Assembly: GCA_040507895.1 (NCBI GenBank)
Contig: JBEVNX010000190.1
Span: 1 to 19,874 of the forward strand
Direction: 5' to 3'
DNA length: 19,874 nucleotides
From: JBEVNX01 sp040507895
GTDB taxonomy: Bacteria; Desulfobacterota; Binatia; JACPRU01
The notes beneath the pieces were generated by a model. It was not told the DNA's origin, did not search any database, and saw only the letters and a program-made list of their open reading frames with translations. Below, one piece after another: positions 7,059 to 13,997 of this stretch. The stretch's first letter is position 1. Each line of letters begins with the position of its first letter. A program made the position numbers and the translations under genes.

Positions 7059-7282
7059 TGTAGCATCACGCGGGGAGGGGGCCGACTTTGCGGGTGGGCC
7101 ACTCGACGAGCGGCATTTGCGTGGGTGCCGATGAGAAAGGGCGTCGTTTTCCTCCCCCTACCACCAGATCGGCGCCCAGATCGATGCGCGCTGCCTCGAC
7201 GCGCTGGCTCACGTCGATGACCTAACGCCCGCCATTCGATACGGTCATTGACATTTGACCATGTGGTAGTCGCAAGTGGCCC
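7059..7282. other. Degenerate spacer within gene graveyard
   Basis: No complete gene is visible in these ~220 bases. A coding-like stretch in one plus frame ends at a TGA at 7249-7251 (S-S-P-Y-H-Q-I-G-A-Q-I-D-A-R, then A-L-A-H-V-D-D-L) and may be the tail of another lost gene that I cannot name. A TTGACA at 7248-7253 could be a -35 box for the antitoxin at 7283, but no matching -10 box is clear. Confidence 0.35.
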
Positions 7283-7522
7283 ATGGCCAGGATGGTCGCC
7301 GTCTCCGAACTCAAAGCCCAATGCCTGCGGCTCGTGGACGAGGTAGCGCGACGCCGCCGCGAAATCGTCGTGACGAAGCGCGGTAAACCCATCGCACGCA
7401 TGGTTCCTTTGGACGACGTCCCTCCCGACGCCGCGCTCACCCGGCTGCGCGGGACGGTAATGGGCGGGGACCGCGTCGAGGACTTCGACACGGGCCTCGT
7501 GTGGAAGGCCGCGCGGGGGTGA
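7283..7522 (+). CDS. Orphan Phd/YefM-family antitoxin
   Basis: A 79-residue protein with the complete Phd/YefM fold signature. It has V-A-V-S-E-L-K-A-Q-C-L-R-L-V-D-E-V at the N-terminus, I-V-V-T-K-R-G-K-P-I-A-R-M-V-P-L in the middle, and an acidic C-terminal tail (residues ~48-79) with L-R-G-T-V and D-F-D-T-G. ATG 7283 is used; ATG 7292 would remove three residues and fits the family equally well. In this family the N-terminal domain binds the operator and the tail blocks a PIN or RelE toxin. No toxin follows: the next sequence, starting four bases before the antitoxin stop, is the end of a nucleotide cyclase. Either the toxin was replaced by a deletion or recombination, or the antitoxin acts in trans or as a stand-alone regulator. 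Confidence 0.82.
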   Translation: MARMVAVSELKAQCLRLVDEVARRRREIVVTKRGKPIARMVPLDDVPPDAALTRLRGTVMGGDRVEDFDTGLVWKAARG

Positions 7523-7527
7523 GCGCG

Positions 7528-7617
7528 CTCGAGTTTCGATTCGAGGACCGTGGGTCGCACGAGCTGAAGGGTGTGCCCGGTTCTTGGCGCCTCTACGAAG
7601 CATTGTCCGGGAGCTGA
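7528..7617 (+). pseudogene. C-terminal remnant of a class III adenylate/guanylate cyclase
   Basis: The frame opened by GTG 7519 reads L-E-F-R-F-E-D-R-G-S-H-E-L-K-G-V-P-G-S-W then R-L-Y-E-A-L before a TGA at 7615-7617. F-x-D-R-G-x-H-x-L-K-G-V-P-G-x-W-R-L is the well-known C-terminal end of class III nucleotide cyclase domains, where the last strands lie. Nothing upstream corresponds to the rest of the domain, so this is a ~30-codon tail left after a deletion. It overlaps the last 25 bases of the convergent nitroreductase gene. Confidence 0.7.
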
Positions 7618-8276
7618 GCTCGGTCCCGTTCGGTCGCCCCCTGGAAGCGTTCGAAGAAGAGGCACGTGTCAATCGAGCGTCGCGGCGGGCGGCTGTAGCG
7701 GCCGGTCGGCCAGCCGATCGGTAGCATCGCGCACGTCGGACAGCCCTCGGGCAGGCCGAGCCACTCGTCGACCTCTTTCCCGAACGTCGTGTGCAGCGAG
7801 GTGAGCGAAGCGCCGAGGCCGACCGCTCGGCAGGCGAGCAGCACGTTCTGCACCGCGGGGAAGAGCGCTTGGTACTGGGGCTTGCCGCGTCGAGTCCAGC
7901 CCGCGACGAACAACAGCACTGGGGCCTCGTGCAGGTGATCCGCCAGGTGGAGCGCGGCGCGCATGTTGCGGCGCTTGGCTTCCGGGTAGGAGGGATCCTT
8001 CGCCGTCTCAAGCGCCGGCTGGATGTAGGAGTGAAAAGCGGCTCGATAGCGATCTGCGACCCACTGCCGGCGCTCCGCTTCCGTCACGGCGATGAAGAAC
8101 CAGGGCTGGCGGTTTCCGCCGCTCGGAGCGAACGTGCCCGCCTCGCAGACCTTGCGGATGAGCTCGCGCGGCACGGGGTCGGGCCGCAGCCTGCGAAGGG
8201 CCCGCGTGGTGCGAATTCCCTCGAGGAGGGGAACGTTCTCGCCGATGGCGGCGACGTCGAAGCTCTCGGTGCTCAT
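7593..8276 (-). CDS. Nitroreductase family FMN oxidoreductase
   Basis: A 227-residue flavoprotein, the usual nitroreductase size. Near the N-terminus it has the FMN-phosphate-binding R-T-T-R-A-L-R-R-L-R-P-D-P-V-P pattern (residues ~22-36). Next is the conserved T-F-A-P-S-G-G-N-R-Q-P-W motif (48-59), where the P-S-G-N-x-Q-P-W segment contacts the flavin. The mid-region A-V-Q-N-V-L-L-A-C-R-A-V-G-L-G-A-S forms the dimer core helix, and the C-terminal L-P-I-G-W-P segment is also typical. It probably reduces nitro, quinone or halogenated compounds with NAD(P)H; the substrate is not predictable. ATG 8276 overlaps the stop of the small upstream gene by four bases (ATGA), so the two are co-translated. 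The final ~20 residues run past the usual family end and overlap the cyclase relic, so the original C-terminus may have been altered. Confidence 0.88.
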   Translation of the reverse strand: MSTESFDVAAIGENVPLLEGIRTTRALRRLRPDPVPRELIRKVCEAGTFAPSGGNRQPWFFIAVTEAERRQWVADRYRAAFHSYIQPALETAKDPSYPEAKRRNMRAALHLADHLHEAPVLLFVAGWTRRGKPQYQALFPAVQNVLLACRAVGLGASLTSLHTTFGKEVDEWLGLPEGCPTCAMLPIGWPTGRYSRPPRRSIDTCLFFERFQGATERDRAQLPDNAS

Positions 8277-8599
8277 TCCGCGTCTCTCTCTGCCGATCCC
8301 GTCGACTTCCGCCGCCACCATTTCGGATACGGGCGCGCGTGAAGATGGTAGTGATCGGGGATCTGGCGCATGTGATCGTCGAAAAACCAGCCGCCCGGAT
8401 ACTTCGCGTCGGCGACCTTGGCGAGCTCGCGCTCGAGGACCTCGCGCTCGGCGACGGTGGGCGCCTCGCGGTGGATGCCGAGCACGGCCATCGGCACGTC
8501 GCAGGAATCGCAGTCGCAGATCACGAAGCGGACCGGCTCGCCGAACTCGGCGTACCAATGCGTGGTACGGGTGAGCTCGCAGAGCTCGCAGCCGGCCAT
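8273..8599 (-). CDS. Small histidine-triad-like (HIT-like) protein
   Basis: A 108-residue protein starting at ATG 8599; a GTG directly before it at 8602 is also possible. It begins with C-E-L-C-E-L, as many HIT proteins begin C-x-x-C, and carries a second cysteine cluster, C-D-C-D-S-C, at residues ~28-33. Near the C-terminus is D-H-Y-H-L-H-A-R, which fits the histidine triad H-x-H-x-H-x-x used by nucleotide hydrolases and transferases. The spacing between cysteines and triad is shorter than in classical HIT proteins and the central fold is unusual, so nucleotide chemistry is a suggestion only. It is coupled to the nitroreductase by ATGA overlap and divergent from the SirB1-like gene. An alternative is a zinc-binding protein of a family I do not know. 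Confidence 0.6.
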   Translation of the reverse strand: MAGCELCELTRTTHWYAEFGEPVRFVICDCDSCDVPMAVLGIHREAPTVAEREVLERELAKVADAKYPGGWFFDDHMRQIPDHYHLHARPYPKWWRRKSTGSAERDAE

Positions 8600-8730
8600 C
8601 ACCGCGCCCCCGCCCCGAGTCTGTTTTCGACGGAGCTCGATGCCGAAAGTTCCTCCAGGGCCACCGCCGCATCTTTGACGAGGGCCGATCGAAAGTCGAC
8701 AGCCGCACGGCGCGTGTGTATCGTCGGCCC

Positions 8731-9552
8731 ATGAGCGACGCGCGCACTCGATTCACCGCCATCGTCGCTCCCTCCGTGCCGCGGATCCCGCTGGCGGAAG
8801 CGGCGCTGTGGATCGCCGCCGAGGAGTATCCGGCGCTGGACGTCGAGACCTACATCGATCGACTCGACGAGATGGCCGAGGCGGTGCGGCCGCGACTCGC
8901 TTCGGCAGGCGGCCCCGAGACCATCACTCGCTTCAACGAGTTCGTGTTCGGCGAGCTCAGGTTCGGCGCCAACGGCGAGGAGTACGACGATCCTCGCAAC
9001 AGCTTTCTCAACGACGTGATCGATCGCCGCGTCGGCATCCCGATCACTTTGAGCCTTGTCTACACCGAGCTCTGCTCGCGCCTTGGCTTGCCCGCCGTCG
9101 GCGTCGGCTTTCCAGGGCATTTTCTCGTCAAGTGGGTGGGCCCGTCGGAAGTGCTGATCGATCCCTTCTATCGCAAGGTGATCACGCGCGCCGAGTGCGT
9201 GGAGCGCTTGAAGTCGAGCCACGGCCCGCAGGCTCGCCTCGACGAAGAGATGCTCGCGCCGGCGACCCCGCGCCAGATCGTCGTGCGCATGCTTCGCAAC
9301 CTGAAGCACAATTATCTCGGCCGCGGCGATATGCCGCGCGCGCTCGCCGCCGTCGACCGCGCGCTGCTTGTCTGTCCGGACGACGCGACGGAGCTGCGGG
9401 ATCGCGGGATCTTGTATTGCCGGCTCGAGTGTTACGCGGCGGCGCTGCGCGACCTGGAGCGCTATCTCGTGCTCGCGCCCGCCGATTCGCTGGCGGCACA
9501 GATCCGCGAGCGCTTGCCCGAGCTGCGCCGCGAAGCCGCGCGCCTCCAGTGA
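8731..9552 (+). CDS. SirB1-family transglutaminase-like/TPR protein
   Basis: A ~273-residue protein starting at ATG 8731; GTG 8716 would add five residues. Residues ~20-65 are helical. Residues ~70-150 form the transglutaminase-like core of the SirB1/COG2912 family: F-N-E-F-V-F-G, D-D-P-R-N-S-F-L-N-D-V, R-R-V-G-I-P-I-T-L-S-L-V-Y, L-G-L-P-A-V-G-V-G-F-P-G-H-F and I-D-P-F-Y. The His of P-G-H-F and the Asp of D-P-F correspond to two residues of the papain-like triad. At the catalytic-cysteine position the family often has Ser or Thr, so peptidase activity is doubtful. Residues ~185-270 carry tetratricopeptide repeats. The gene overlaps the following Nudix gene (GTGA), implying co-expression. The cellular role of SirB1-like proteins is poorly known. 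Confidence 0.85.
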   Translation: MSDARTRFTAIVAPSVPRIPLAEAALWIAAEEYPALDVETYIDRLDEMAEAVRPRLASAGGPETITRFNEFVFGELRFGANGEEYDDPRNSFLNDVIDRRVGIPITLSLVYTELCSRLGLPAVGVGFPGHFLVKWVGPSEVLIDPFYRKVITRAECVERLKSSHGPQARLDEEMLAPATPRQIVVRMLRNLKHNYLGRGDMPRALAAVDRALLVCPDDATELRDRGILYCRLECYAAALRDLERYLVLAPADSLAAQIRERLPELRREAARLQ

Positions 9553-10043
9553 TTTGCGTGGTGGCGGCCGTGGCCGCGCGCCGCGGCCGCGTGCTCGTCT
9601 GCCAGCGCTCGAGTGGCAAGCGCCATCCCGGCAAGTGGGAGTTCCCCGGTGGCAAAGTGGAGCGCGGCGAGACACCCGCGAGCGCCCTGCGTCGCGAGCT
9701 ACTGGAGGAGCTCTCCGTCGATGCTGTCCTCGGAAACGAGATCTGGCGAACGCGGCATCGCTACGCCGACGGCGATCCATTCGAGCTTCGCTTCTTCGCG
9801 CTGCGGTCGCTCTCCGGACGACTGCGGCGCGCCCCGGAGATCGCCGCCGTGCGTTGGCAGCCCGCGCTGCGGCTCGCCGCGCTCGACTTCCTCGATGCCG
9901 ATCGCGGCCTCGTCGCGGCGATAGCCTCCGGCCGCATCAAGGGCTTGCGCGAAACGACTCGACAGATATGGCGGGCAGGTAGAGGCTTTGAGGCTCGCGC
10001 TTCCACCACTGTCCGGTCGCGCGGCGCTCGGCGAGGTTCGTGA
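9549..10043 (+). CDS. mutT: MutT-type Nudix hydrolase (8-oxo-dGTP diphosphatase)
   Basis: A 164-residue Nudix protein starting at GTG 9549, overlapping the SirB1 stop by four bases. The Nudix box reads G-G-K-V-E-R-G-E-T-P-A-S-A-L-R-R-E-L-L-E, then E-L-S. It matches G-x5-E-x7-R-E-U-x-E-E-x-G-U except that the late Gly is Ser, a change tolerated in many MutT homologues. The N-terminus V-V-A-A-V-A-A-R-R-G-R-V-L-V-C-Q-R and the H-P-G-K-W-E-F-P-G-G segment are typical of MutT, which removes oxidised GTP and dGTP. The last ~30 residues are arginine-rich, exceed the usual ~130-residue length, and overlap the 3' end of the convergent lipase-maturation-factor gene by 107 bases. This suggests the ancestral stop was lost. 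Substrate range may be wider than 8-oxo-dGTP. Confidence 0.88.
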   Translation: MICVVAAVAARRGRVLVCQRSSGKRHPGKWEFPGGKVERGETPASALRRELLEELSVDAVLGNEIWRTRHRYADGDPFELRFFALRSLSGRLRRAPEIAAVRWQPALRLAALDFLDADRGLVAAIASGRIKGLRETTRQIWRAGRGFEARASTTVRSRGARRGS

Positions 10044-11409
10044 AGCGGTACAGGTACCGAACGGCGCGCACGAAGCGAGGCGGGTGGTCGGGAAACGGGT
10101 TTCGCCGCAGCAGCGCCGACACCTCCGGAGACCCTTGCAGCAGCCGCAACATGAACGCCACGAACCAGGGGTTCTGGTCGTAGCGGCCAAGCGCGGCGAA
10201 CCACATCTGCCAGTCGAGACGAGGCTGGTGCGGCTCGACGAACGCGGGCGCTCGCGACAGATCACCGGCCTTCCAGCGAAACTCGTACTCCGTCCAGGTG
10301 GTGCCGTCGTCGCTGCCTTCGACCGCGATCTCCGGCCGCGTGGTGGTCATCACCGCGAAGAGGCCGTAGCCGTTGACCAAGCGGAACGGCGCTGCCGCTC
10401 GTTGTACGAGGCGCAGCGGCTCGGGCCAGTCGATGCCGAGGCGCGACAGCGAGAACATCTGCAGCACGCCGAGGAGAAGCAGCAGGCCCGCCACCGGCGT
10501 GGTCACCCATCGGGGCCAGGCCGCGCCGCTCGCCGGCTCGCCGGTTTCGAGGAACCGCCGGAAGCGTGCCGGCCAGACGGAGTCGTCGAGCAGCATCACG
10601 CAGAGCGCGATCGTCAGCACGTTGAAGAAGCAGTAATTGCCGGTGGCGAAGATCAAGAGCTGGAAGCCCGTCAAGGCCACGAACGCGACGAAGCGCTCGC
10701 GCGAGCCGCCCCAGACGAGGATCGGAGCTCCGAGCTCGACGACGAACATCAGCGCGCAGGAGACTTGCTGCGCCCACGGCGGCAGTAGGTTCGCATACCA
10801 GCCGATCCAGGTCGGCAGCGGCTGCGTCCAGTAGTGGTACTCGAGCGCCGTCAGATTTCGCCACGTCGCGTCCCCCGAGAGGAGCTTGACGGCGCCGGAG
10901 CTGAACATGAGACGGAACACGAGCCAGCGAAGCATCCAGACGATGGCCTTGGGCGGCGGCGCCTCGCGGCCGAGCCGGGGCCAGAGGTCGAGCGGCGCCA
11001 CGAAGATCGCCAGGAAGCCCGTTTCGACGAGAAGGATATCCCACTGGAAGGCGAGGAAGTCCTGGCCGACGAGCTCGAGCGAAAGGTAGGCGAGCCAGAG
11101 GCCGGCGAGGCAGAGGACCGGAGCGATGCCGGCGACGAGCAGAAGCGCGAGCACGGTGCCCAACGCGCACAGCGCGTGCAGCATCGCGTCGGTCGGCCAC
11201 AACCAGTAGAGCGTTGGCAGCTGCGCGTAGCGCGCCGACCCGAGCGCGGCCGACGCCTCGGCGAGCAAGTCCTGAGCGGGAAGGATGCCTCGCGAGCCGA
11301 CGAGGCCGTCGACCTGCACCCAGAGTGAGAGGAAGGCGGCGAGGTAAACGAGCCCGAGGAGCCGCAGAAAGAGCCAGCGGCTCAGCGCCTGGCTCGGCGC
11401 CGTGATTAT
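9937..11409 (-). CDS. Lipase maturation factor (LMF1) family membrane protein
   Basis: A ~490-residue polytopic membrane protein. Family motifs run from F-L-R-L-L-G-L-V-Y-L and V-G-S-R-G-I-L-P near the start, through Q-W-D-I-L-L-V-E-T-G-F-L-A, K-L-L-S-G-D-x-T-W-R-N-L-T-A-L-x-Y-H-Y-x-T-Q-P-L-P, N-Y-C-F-F-N-x-L, to the C-terminal R-L-D-W-Q-M-W-F-A-A-L and N-P-F-P. About eight hydrophobic helices are visible. Animal LMF1 helps lipases fold in the ER; bacterial homologues have no settled function. The start is a puzzle: the family N-terminus is present but no ATG, GTG or TTG precedes it in frame. An AAGGAG (11418-11423) sits eight bases before ATA 11409, followed by ATC 11406 touching the stop of the acyl-CoA dehydrogenase gene. 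A CTG at 11385 is the other option. The gene is clearly coupled to the dehydrogenase. Confidence 0.85.
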   Translation of the reverse strand: MITAPSQALSRWLFLRLLGLVYLAAFLSLWVQVDGLVGSRGILPAQDLLAEASAALGSARYAQLPTLYWLWPTDAMLHALCALGTVLALLLVAGIAPVLCLAGLWLAYLSLELVGQDFLAFQWDILLVETGFLAIFVAPLDLWPRLGREAPPPKAIVWMLRWLVFRLMFSSGAVKLLSGDATWRNLTALEYHYWTQPLPTWIGWYANLLPPWAQQVSCALMFVVELGAPILVWGGSRERFVAFVALTGFQLLIFATGNYCFFNVLTIALCVMLLDDSVWPARFRRFLETGEPASGAAWPRWVTTPVAGLLLLLGVLQMFSLSRLGIDWPEPLRLVQRAAAPFRLVNGYGLFAVMTTTRPEIAVEGSDDGTTWTEYEFRWKAGDLSRAPAFVEPHQPRLDWQMWFAALGRYDQNPWFVAFMLRLLQGSPEVSALLRRNPFPDHPPRFVRAVRYLYRFTNLAERRATGQWWKREPQSLYLPAISVESFRASP

Positions 11410-12557
11410 TTCAGGATCTCCTTGGCGATCGTGTTGAGCTGAACGTTCGAGGTGCCCTCGTAGATCTTGCCGATCTTCGAATCGCGGAAGAACTTCTCGG
11501 CGGGGAAGTCCTTCGTGAAGCCGTAGCCGCCGAAGACCTCGAGGGCGAGCGAGGTCACGCGCTCGGCGACCTGCGACGAGTAGTACTTCGCCATCGCGCC
11601 TTCCGTGAGGAACGGCAGCCCGGCCTCTCGCAGGCGCGCCGCGTTGTAGACCATCAGCCGGGCGGATTCGATGTCGATCGCCATGCGAGCGAGGTCGTGC
11701 TGGATGGCCTGGAACTGGGAGATCGTCTTGCCGAACTGTTTGCGCTCCTTGGCGTAGGCCACCGCGGCCCGCCAGGCGCCGGTTGCCACGCCCACCATCT
11801 GCGCGCCGATGCCGATGCGCCCCTCGTTCAGCGTCTCGATCGCCACCTTGTATCCCTGGCCGATCTCGCCGAGCACGTTGGCGCGCGGCACTCGGCAATC
11901 CTCCAGGATGAGCTCGCAGGTCGAGCTCGCGCGGATGCCGAGCTTGTCCTCCTTCTTGCCCACGGCGAAGCCGGGGAACGAGCGCTCGACGAGGAAAGTC
12001 GTGATCCCCTTGTAGCCCTTGGCGGGATCCACCGTGGCGTGCAGCACGAAGAGACCGGCCTCGGCGCCGTTGGTGATCCAGAGCTTCCGCCCGTTCAGGC
12101 GGTAGGAATCACCGTCGAGAGTGGCGCGAGTCGAGAGCGCGAAGGCGTCGCTGCCCGACGCCGGCTCGGAGAGCGCGTAGGCGCCGACCGTGTCTTTCGC
12201 CAGCTTGGGAAAGTAGCGGCTCTTCTGCTCCTTCGTCGCCCAGCGCAAGAGCGCGTTGTTGACGAGCGTATTCTGCACGTCGACGAAGACGCCGACTGAC
12301 GCGTCGACCTTCGACAGCTCCTCGATCGCCAGGATCGACATGAAAAACGACGCGCTGGCGCCGCCGAGATCTTCGGGGATCTCGATCCCCATGATGCCGA
12401 GATCGAAGACCTCGCGCATCAAACCGGGATCGAGCTTGCCCTCGTGGTCCATGTGCTCGACGCGCGGCCGCACCTTCTCCTCGGCGAAGGCGCGCACCAT
12501 TTCCTGAAACTGGCGCTCGTCATCGCCGAGCGTCGTCAACGCCTTCGATTCTTTCAT
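11406..12557 (-). CDS. Acyl-CoA dehydrogenase, short/branched-chain type
   Basis: A full-length 383-residue FAD enzyme of the acyl-CoA dehydrogenase family. It introduces a trans-2 double bond into acyl-CoA and passes electrons to an electron-transferring flavoprotein. The FAD/substrate motif A-L-S-E-P-A-S-G-S-D-A-F is at ~131-142 and W-I-T-N-G follows the central beta domain. C-terminal helices include R-K-Q-F-G-K-T-I-S-Q-F-Q-A-I-Q. The catalytic base is Glu367 in I-Y-E-G-T-S-N-V-Q. The pattern Y-A-L-S-E-x-x-S-G-S-D-A-F-A-L with L-G-I-R-A-S-S-T resembles short/branched-chain (2-methylbutyryl-CoA) dehydrogenases. ATG 12557 is preceded by GGAAGGA at suitable distance. A perfect 9+9 inverted repeat lies 16 bases upstream, a possible operator. 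It is divergent from the CoA-transferase operon, suggesting shared control of a CoA-thioester pathway. Confidence 0.95.
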   Translation of the reverse strand: MKESKALTTLGDDERQFQEMVRAFAEEKVRPRVEHMDHEGKLDPGLMREVFDLGIMGIEIPEDLGGASASFFMSILAIEELSKVDASVGVFVDVQNTLVNNALLRWATKEQKSRYFPKLAKDTVGAYALSEPASGSDAFALSTRATLDGDSYRLNGRKLWITNGAEAGLFVLHATVDPAKGYKGITTFLVERSFPGFAVGKKEDKLGIRASSTCELILEDCRVPRANVLGEIGQGYKVAIETLNEGRIGIGAQMVGVATGAWRAAVAYAKERKQFGKTISQFQAIQHDLARMAIDIESARLMVYNAARLREAGLPFLTEGAMAKYYSSQVAERVTSLALEVFGGYGFTKDFPAEKFFRDSKIGKIYEGTSNVQLNTIAKEILK

Positions 12558-12573
12558 GGGATCGATTCCTTCC

Positions 12574-12600
12574 CCGCTGTCGGGACTTGATCGACAGCGG
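12574..12600. promoter_or_regulatory. Perfect 9+9 bp inverted repeat, candidate operator
   Basis: CCGCTGTCG (12574-12582) and CGACAGCGG (12592-12600) are exact inverse complements separated by 9 bases. The repeat lies just upstream of the acyl-CoA dehydrogenase ribosome site and in the divergent gap before the CoA-transferase operon. This could be an operator for a dimeric regulator (TetR- or FadR-like control is common for such genes) or a 5'-leader hairpin. No regulator gene is in the window. Confidence 0.5.
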
Positions 12601-12603
12601 AAA

Positions 12604-12672
12604 CGGGGCCAGCGTGGGTCGCCTTGGCCCGGGGCTCTTCGCGGGCTGCGTCGGCGACACTCCCCGGCTCTG
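12604..12672. repeat. REP-like hairpin element, copy C (divergent)
   Basis: The inner stem GTCGCC (12618-12623) pairs with GGCGAC (12653-12658). An outer stem of seven pairs including wobbles (12604-12610 with 12666-12672) encloses it. The sequence after the left inner stem, TTGGCCCGG..CTC, aligns with TTGGTCCGGACTC of copy B at 19568-19580. The position of the right arm is also conserved. It is the least certain of the three copies. Confidence 0.45.
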
Positions 12673-12791
12673 CCTTCTCTCGGTGGCTGCGGGCCATCAG
12701 CAGCCTCTAGCGAATCCCCGGATACCTGGAAAGCGCCGCCCCGCTGACTTCTCTGCGGCTTCGCGGTATGGGGCCGGCGGAGGCGAAGCCG

Positions 12792-13997
12792 ATGGGACCA
12801 CTCTCGGGAATCAAGGTCGTCGAGCTCGGCATGTTCGTCGCGGGTCCCGCGGCCGCCGCTGCGCTCGGCGACTGGGGAGCGGACGTGGTGAAGATCGAGA
12901 ACCCCGCGGGCGGCGATCCGATCCGCGCGCTGCTTTCTCTCGGGCTCGTTGCAGTCGAGCCGGACGTCAATCCGGCGCTCGAGCTCGAGAACCGTAACAA
13001 GCGCAGCATCACGGTCGATGTGACGAAGCCGGAGGGGCGCGAGGTGGTGCTGCGGCTGTTGCGCGATGCCGACGTCTTCGTGAGCAACATCCGCGCCGCC
13101 GCGCGCGAGCGCGCCGGGCTCTCGTACGAGGACGTGAAGAAGGTAAACCCGCGCATCATCTACGCGACGCTCAGCGGCTATGGCACGCGCGGGCCCGACA
13201 AGGACCGTGCGGCCTTCGACTACGCCGCCTTCTGGGCGCGCACCGGTGCCATGGCCTCGCTCGGCGAGCCCGGAGACCCGCCGCCGACGCAGCGCCCGGC
13301 GATGGGCGATCATCCCGCGGGCCTGCAGCTCGCCGGAGCCGTGTCCGCGGCGCTGTTTCATCGCGAGCGCACCGGCGAGGGGCAGGCGATTCATCTCTCC
13401 CTCTTCCAATCGGGTCTGTGGATGATGGCGAGCGACATCCAGATGGCGCTGACGACCGGGATTGGTTACGTACCGACGGGGAGGGTCGTACCGAACCCGC
13501 TGTGGAACCACTACCAGGCTAAGGACGGCAAGTGGTTCCACTTGGTGATGGTACAGGCGGACCGCTACTGGGCGAAGTTTTGCCGGGCGATCGGCGAATC
13601 CGAGCTCGCGACGGACACGCGCTACGACGGCATCCTCAAGCGCCGCGAGCACGCGGCGGAGCTCATCGCCAGGCTCGACCGCGTCTTCCTCACCAGGCCG
13701 CGCGACGAATGGGCAGAGATCTTCGACCGCGAGGAATTCATCTGGGCGCCGGTGCAGACCGTGCTCGAGGCGTCGCGCGACCCGCAGGCGCTGGCGCTCG
13801 AGATGTACCAGCCGATCCAGCACCGAAGCGGGCGGACGTTCTCGCTCGTGAAGACGCCGGTGGAGTTCGGCGCCACGCCGGCCTCGATCCGCCGCGGCGC
13901 GCCCGAGCTAGGCGAGCATACAGAGGAAGTGCTGCTCGAGAGCGGCTACGGATGGGACCAGATCGCGGCGCTGCGCGAGAAGGGAATCCTGGGGTGA
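12792..13997 (+). CDS. CaiB/BaiF (family III) CoA-transferase
   Basis: A 401-residue family III CoA-transferase, which moves CoA between carboxylic acids. ATG 12792 is chosen because GGAGG sits eight bases before it; ATG 12768 would add eight residues. The N-terminus reads P-L-S-G-I-K-V-V-E-L-G (family: L-x-G-x-x-V-L-D-L), then G-A-D-V-V-K-I-E-N-P-x-G-G-D-P. The motif N-x-x-K-R-S-I-T-V-D is at ~68-77 and S-G-Y-G-x-x-G-P at 128-135. The catalytic aspartate is Asp173 in A-M-G-D-H-P-A-G, matching Asp169 of formyl-CoA transferase. The C-terminal domain has W-A-E-I-F-D-x-E-E-F-I-W-A-P-V. It starts a four-gene plus-strand operon and overlaps the next gene (GTGA). Donor and acceptor acids cannot be predicted; carnitine, bile-acid, succinyl- or methylsuccinyl-type substrates are all known in the family. 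Confidence 0.93.
   Translation: MGPLSGIKVVELGMFVAGPAAAAALGDWGADVVKIENPAGGDPIRALLSLGLVAVEPDVNPALELENRNKRSITVDVTKPEGREVVLRLLRDADVFVSNIRAAARERAGLSYEDVKKVNPRIIYATLSGYGTRGPDKDRAAFDYAAFWARTGAMASLGEPGDPPPTQRPAMGDHPAGLQLAGAVSAALFHRERTGEGQAIHLSLFQSGLWMMASDIQMALTTGIGYVPTGRVVPNPLWNHYQAKDGKWFHLVMVQADRYWAKFCRAIGESELATDTRYDGILKRREHAAELIARLDRVFLTRPRDEWAEIFDREEFIWAPVQTVLEASRDPQALALEMYQPIQHRSGRTFSLVKTPVEFGATPASIRRGAPELGEHTEEVLLESGYGWDQIAALREKGILG

Noticed and set aside
8599..9780. Minus-strand ORF of 393 codons
   Set aside because: Antisense to the SirB1-like and Nudix genes; composition is Arg/His/Ala-rich with no domain.
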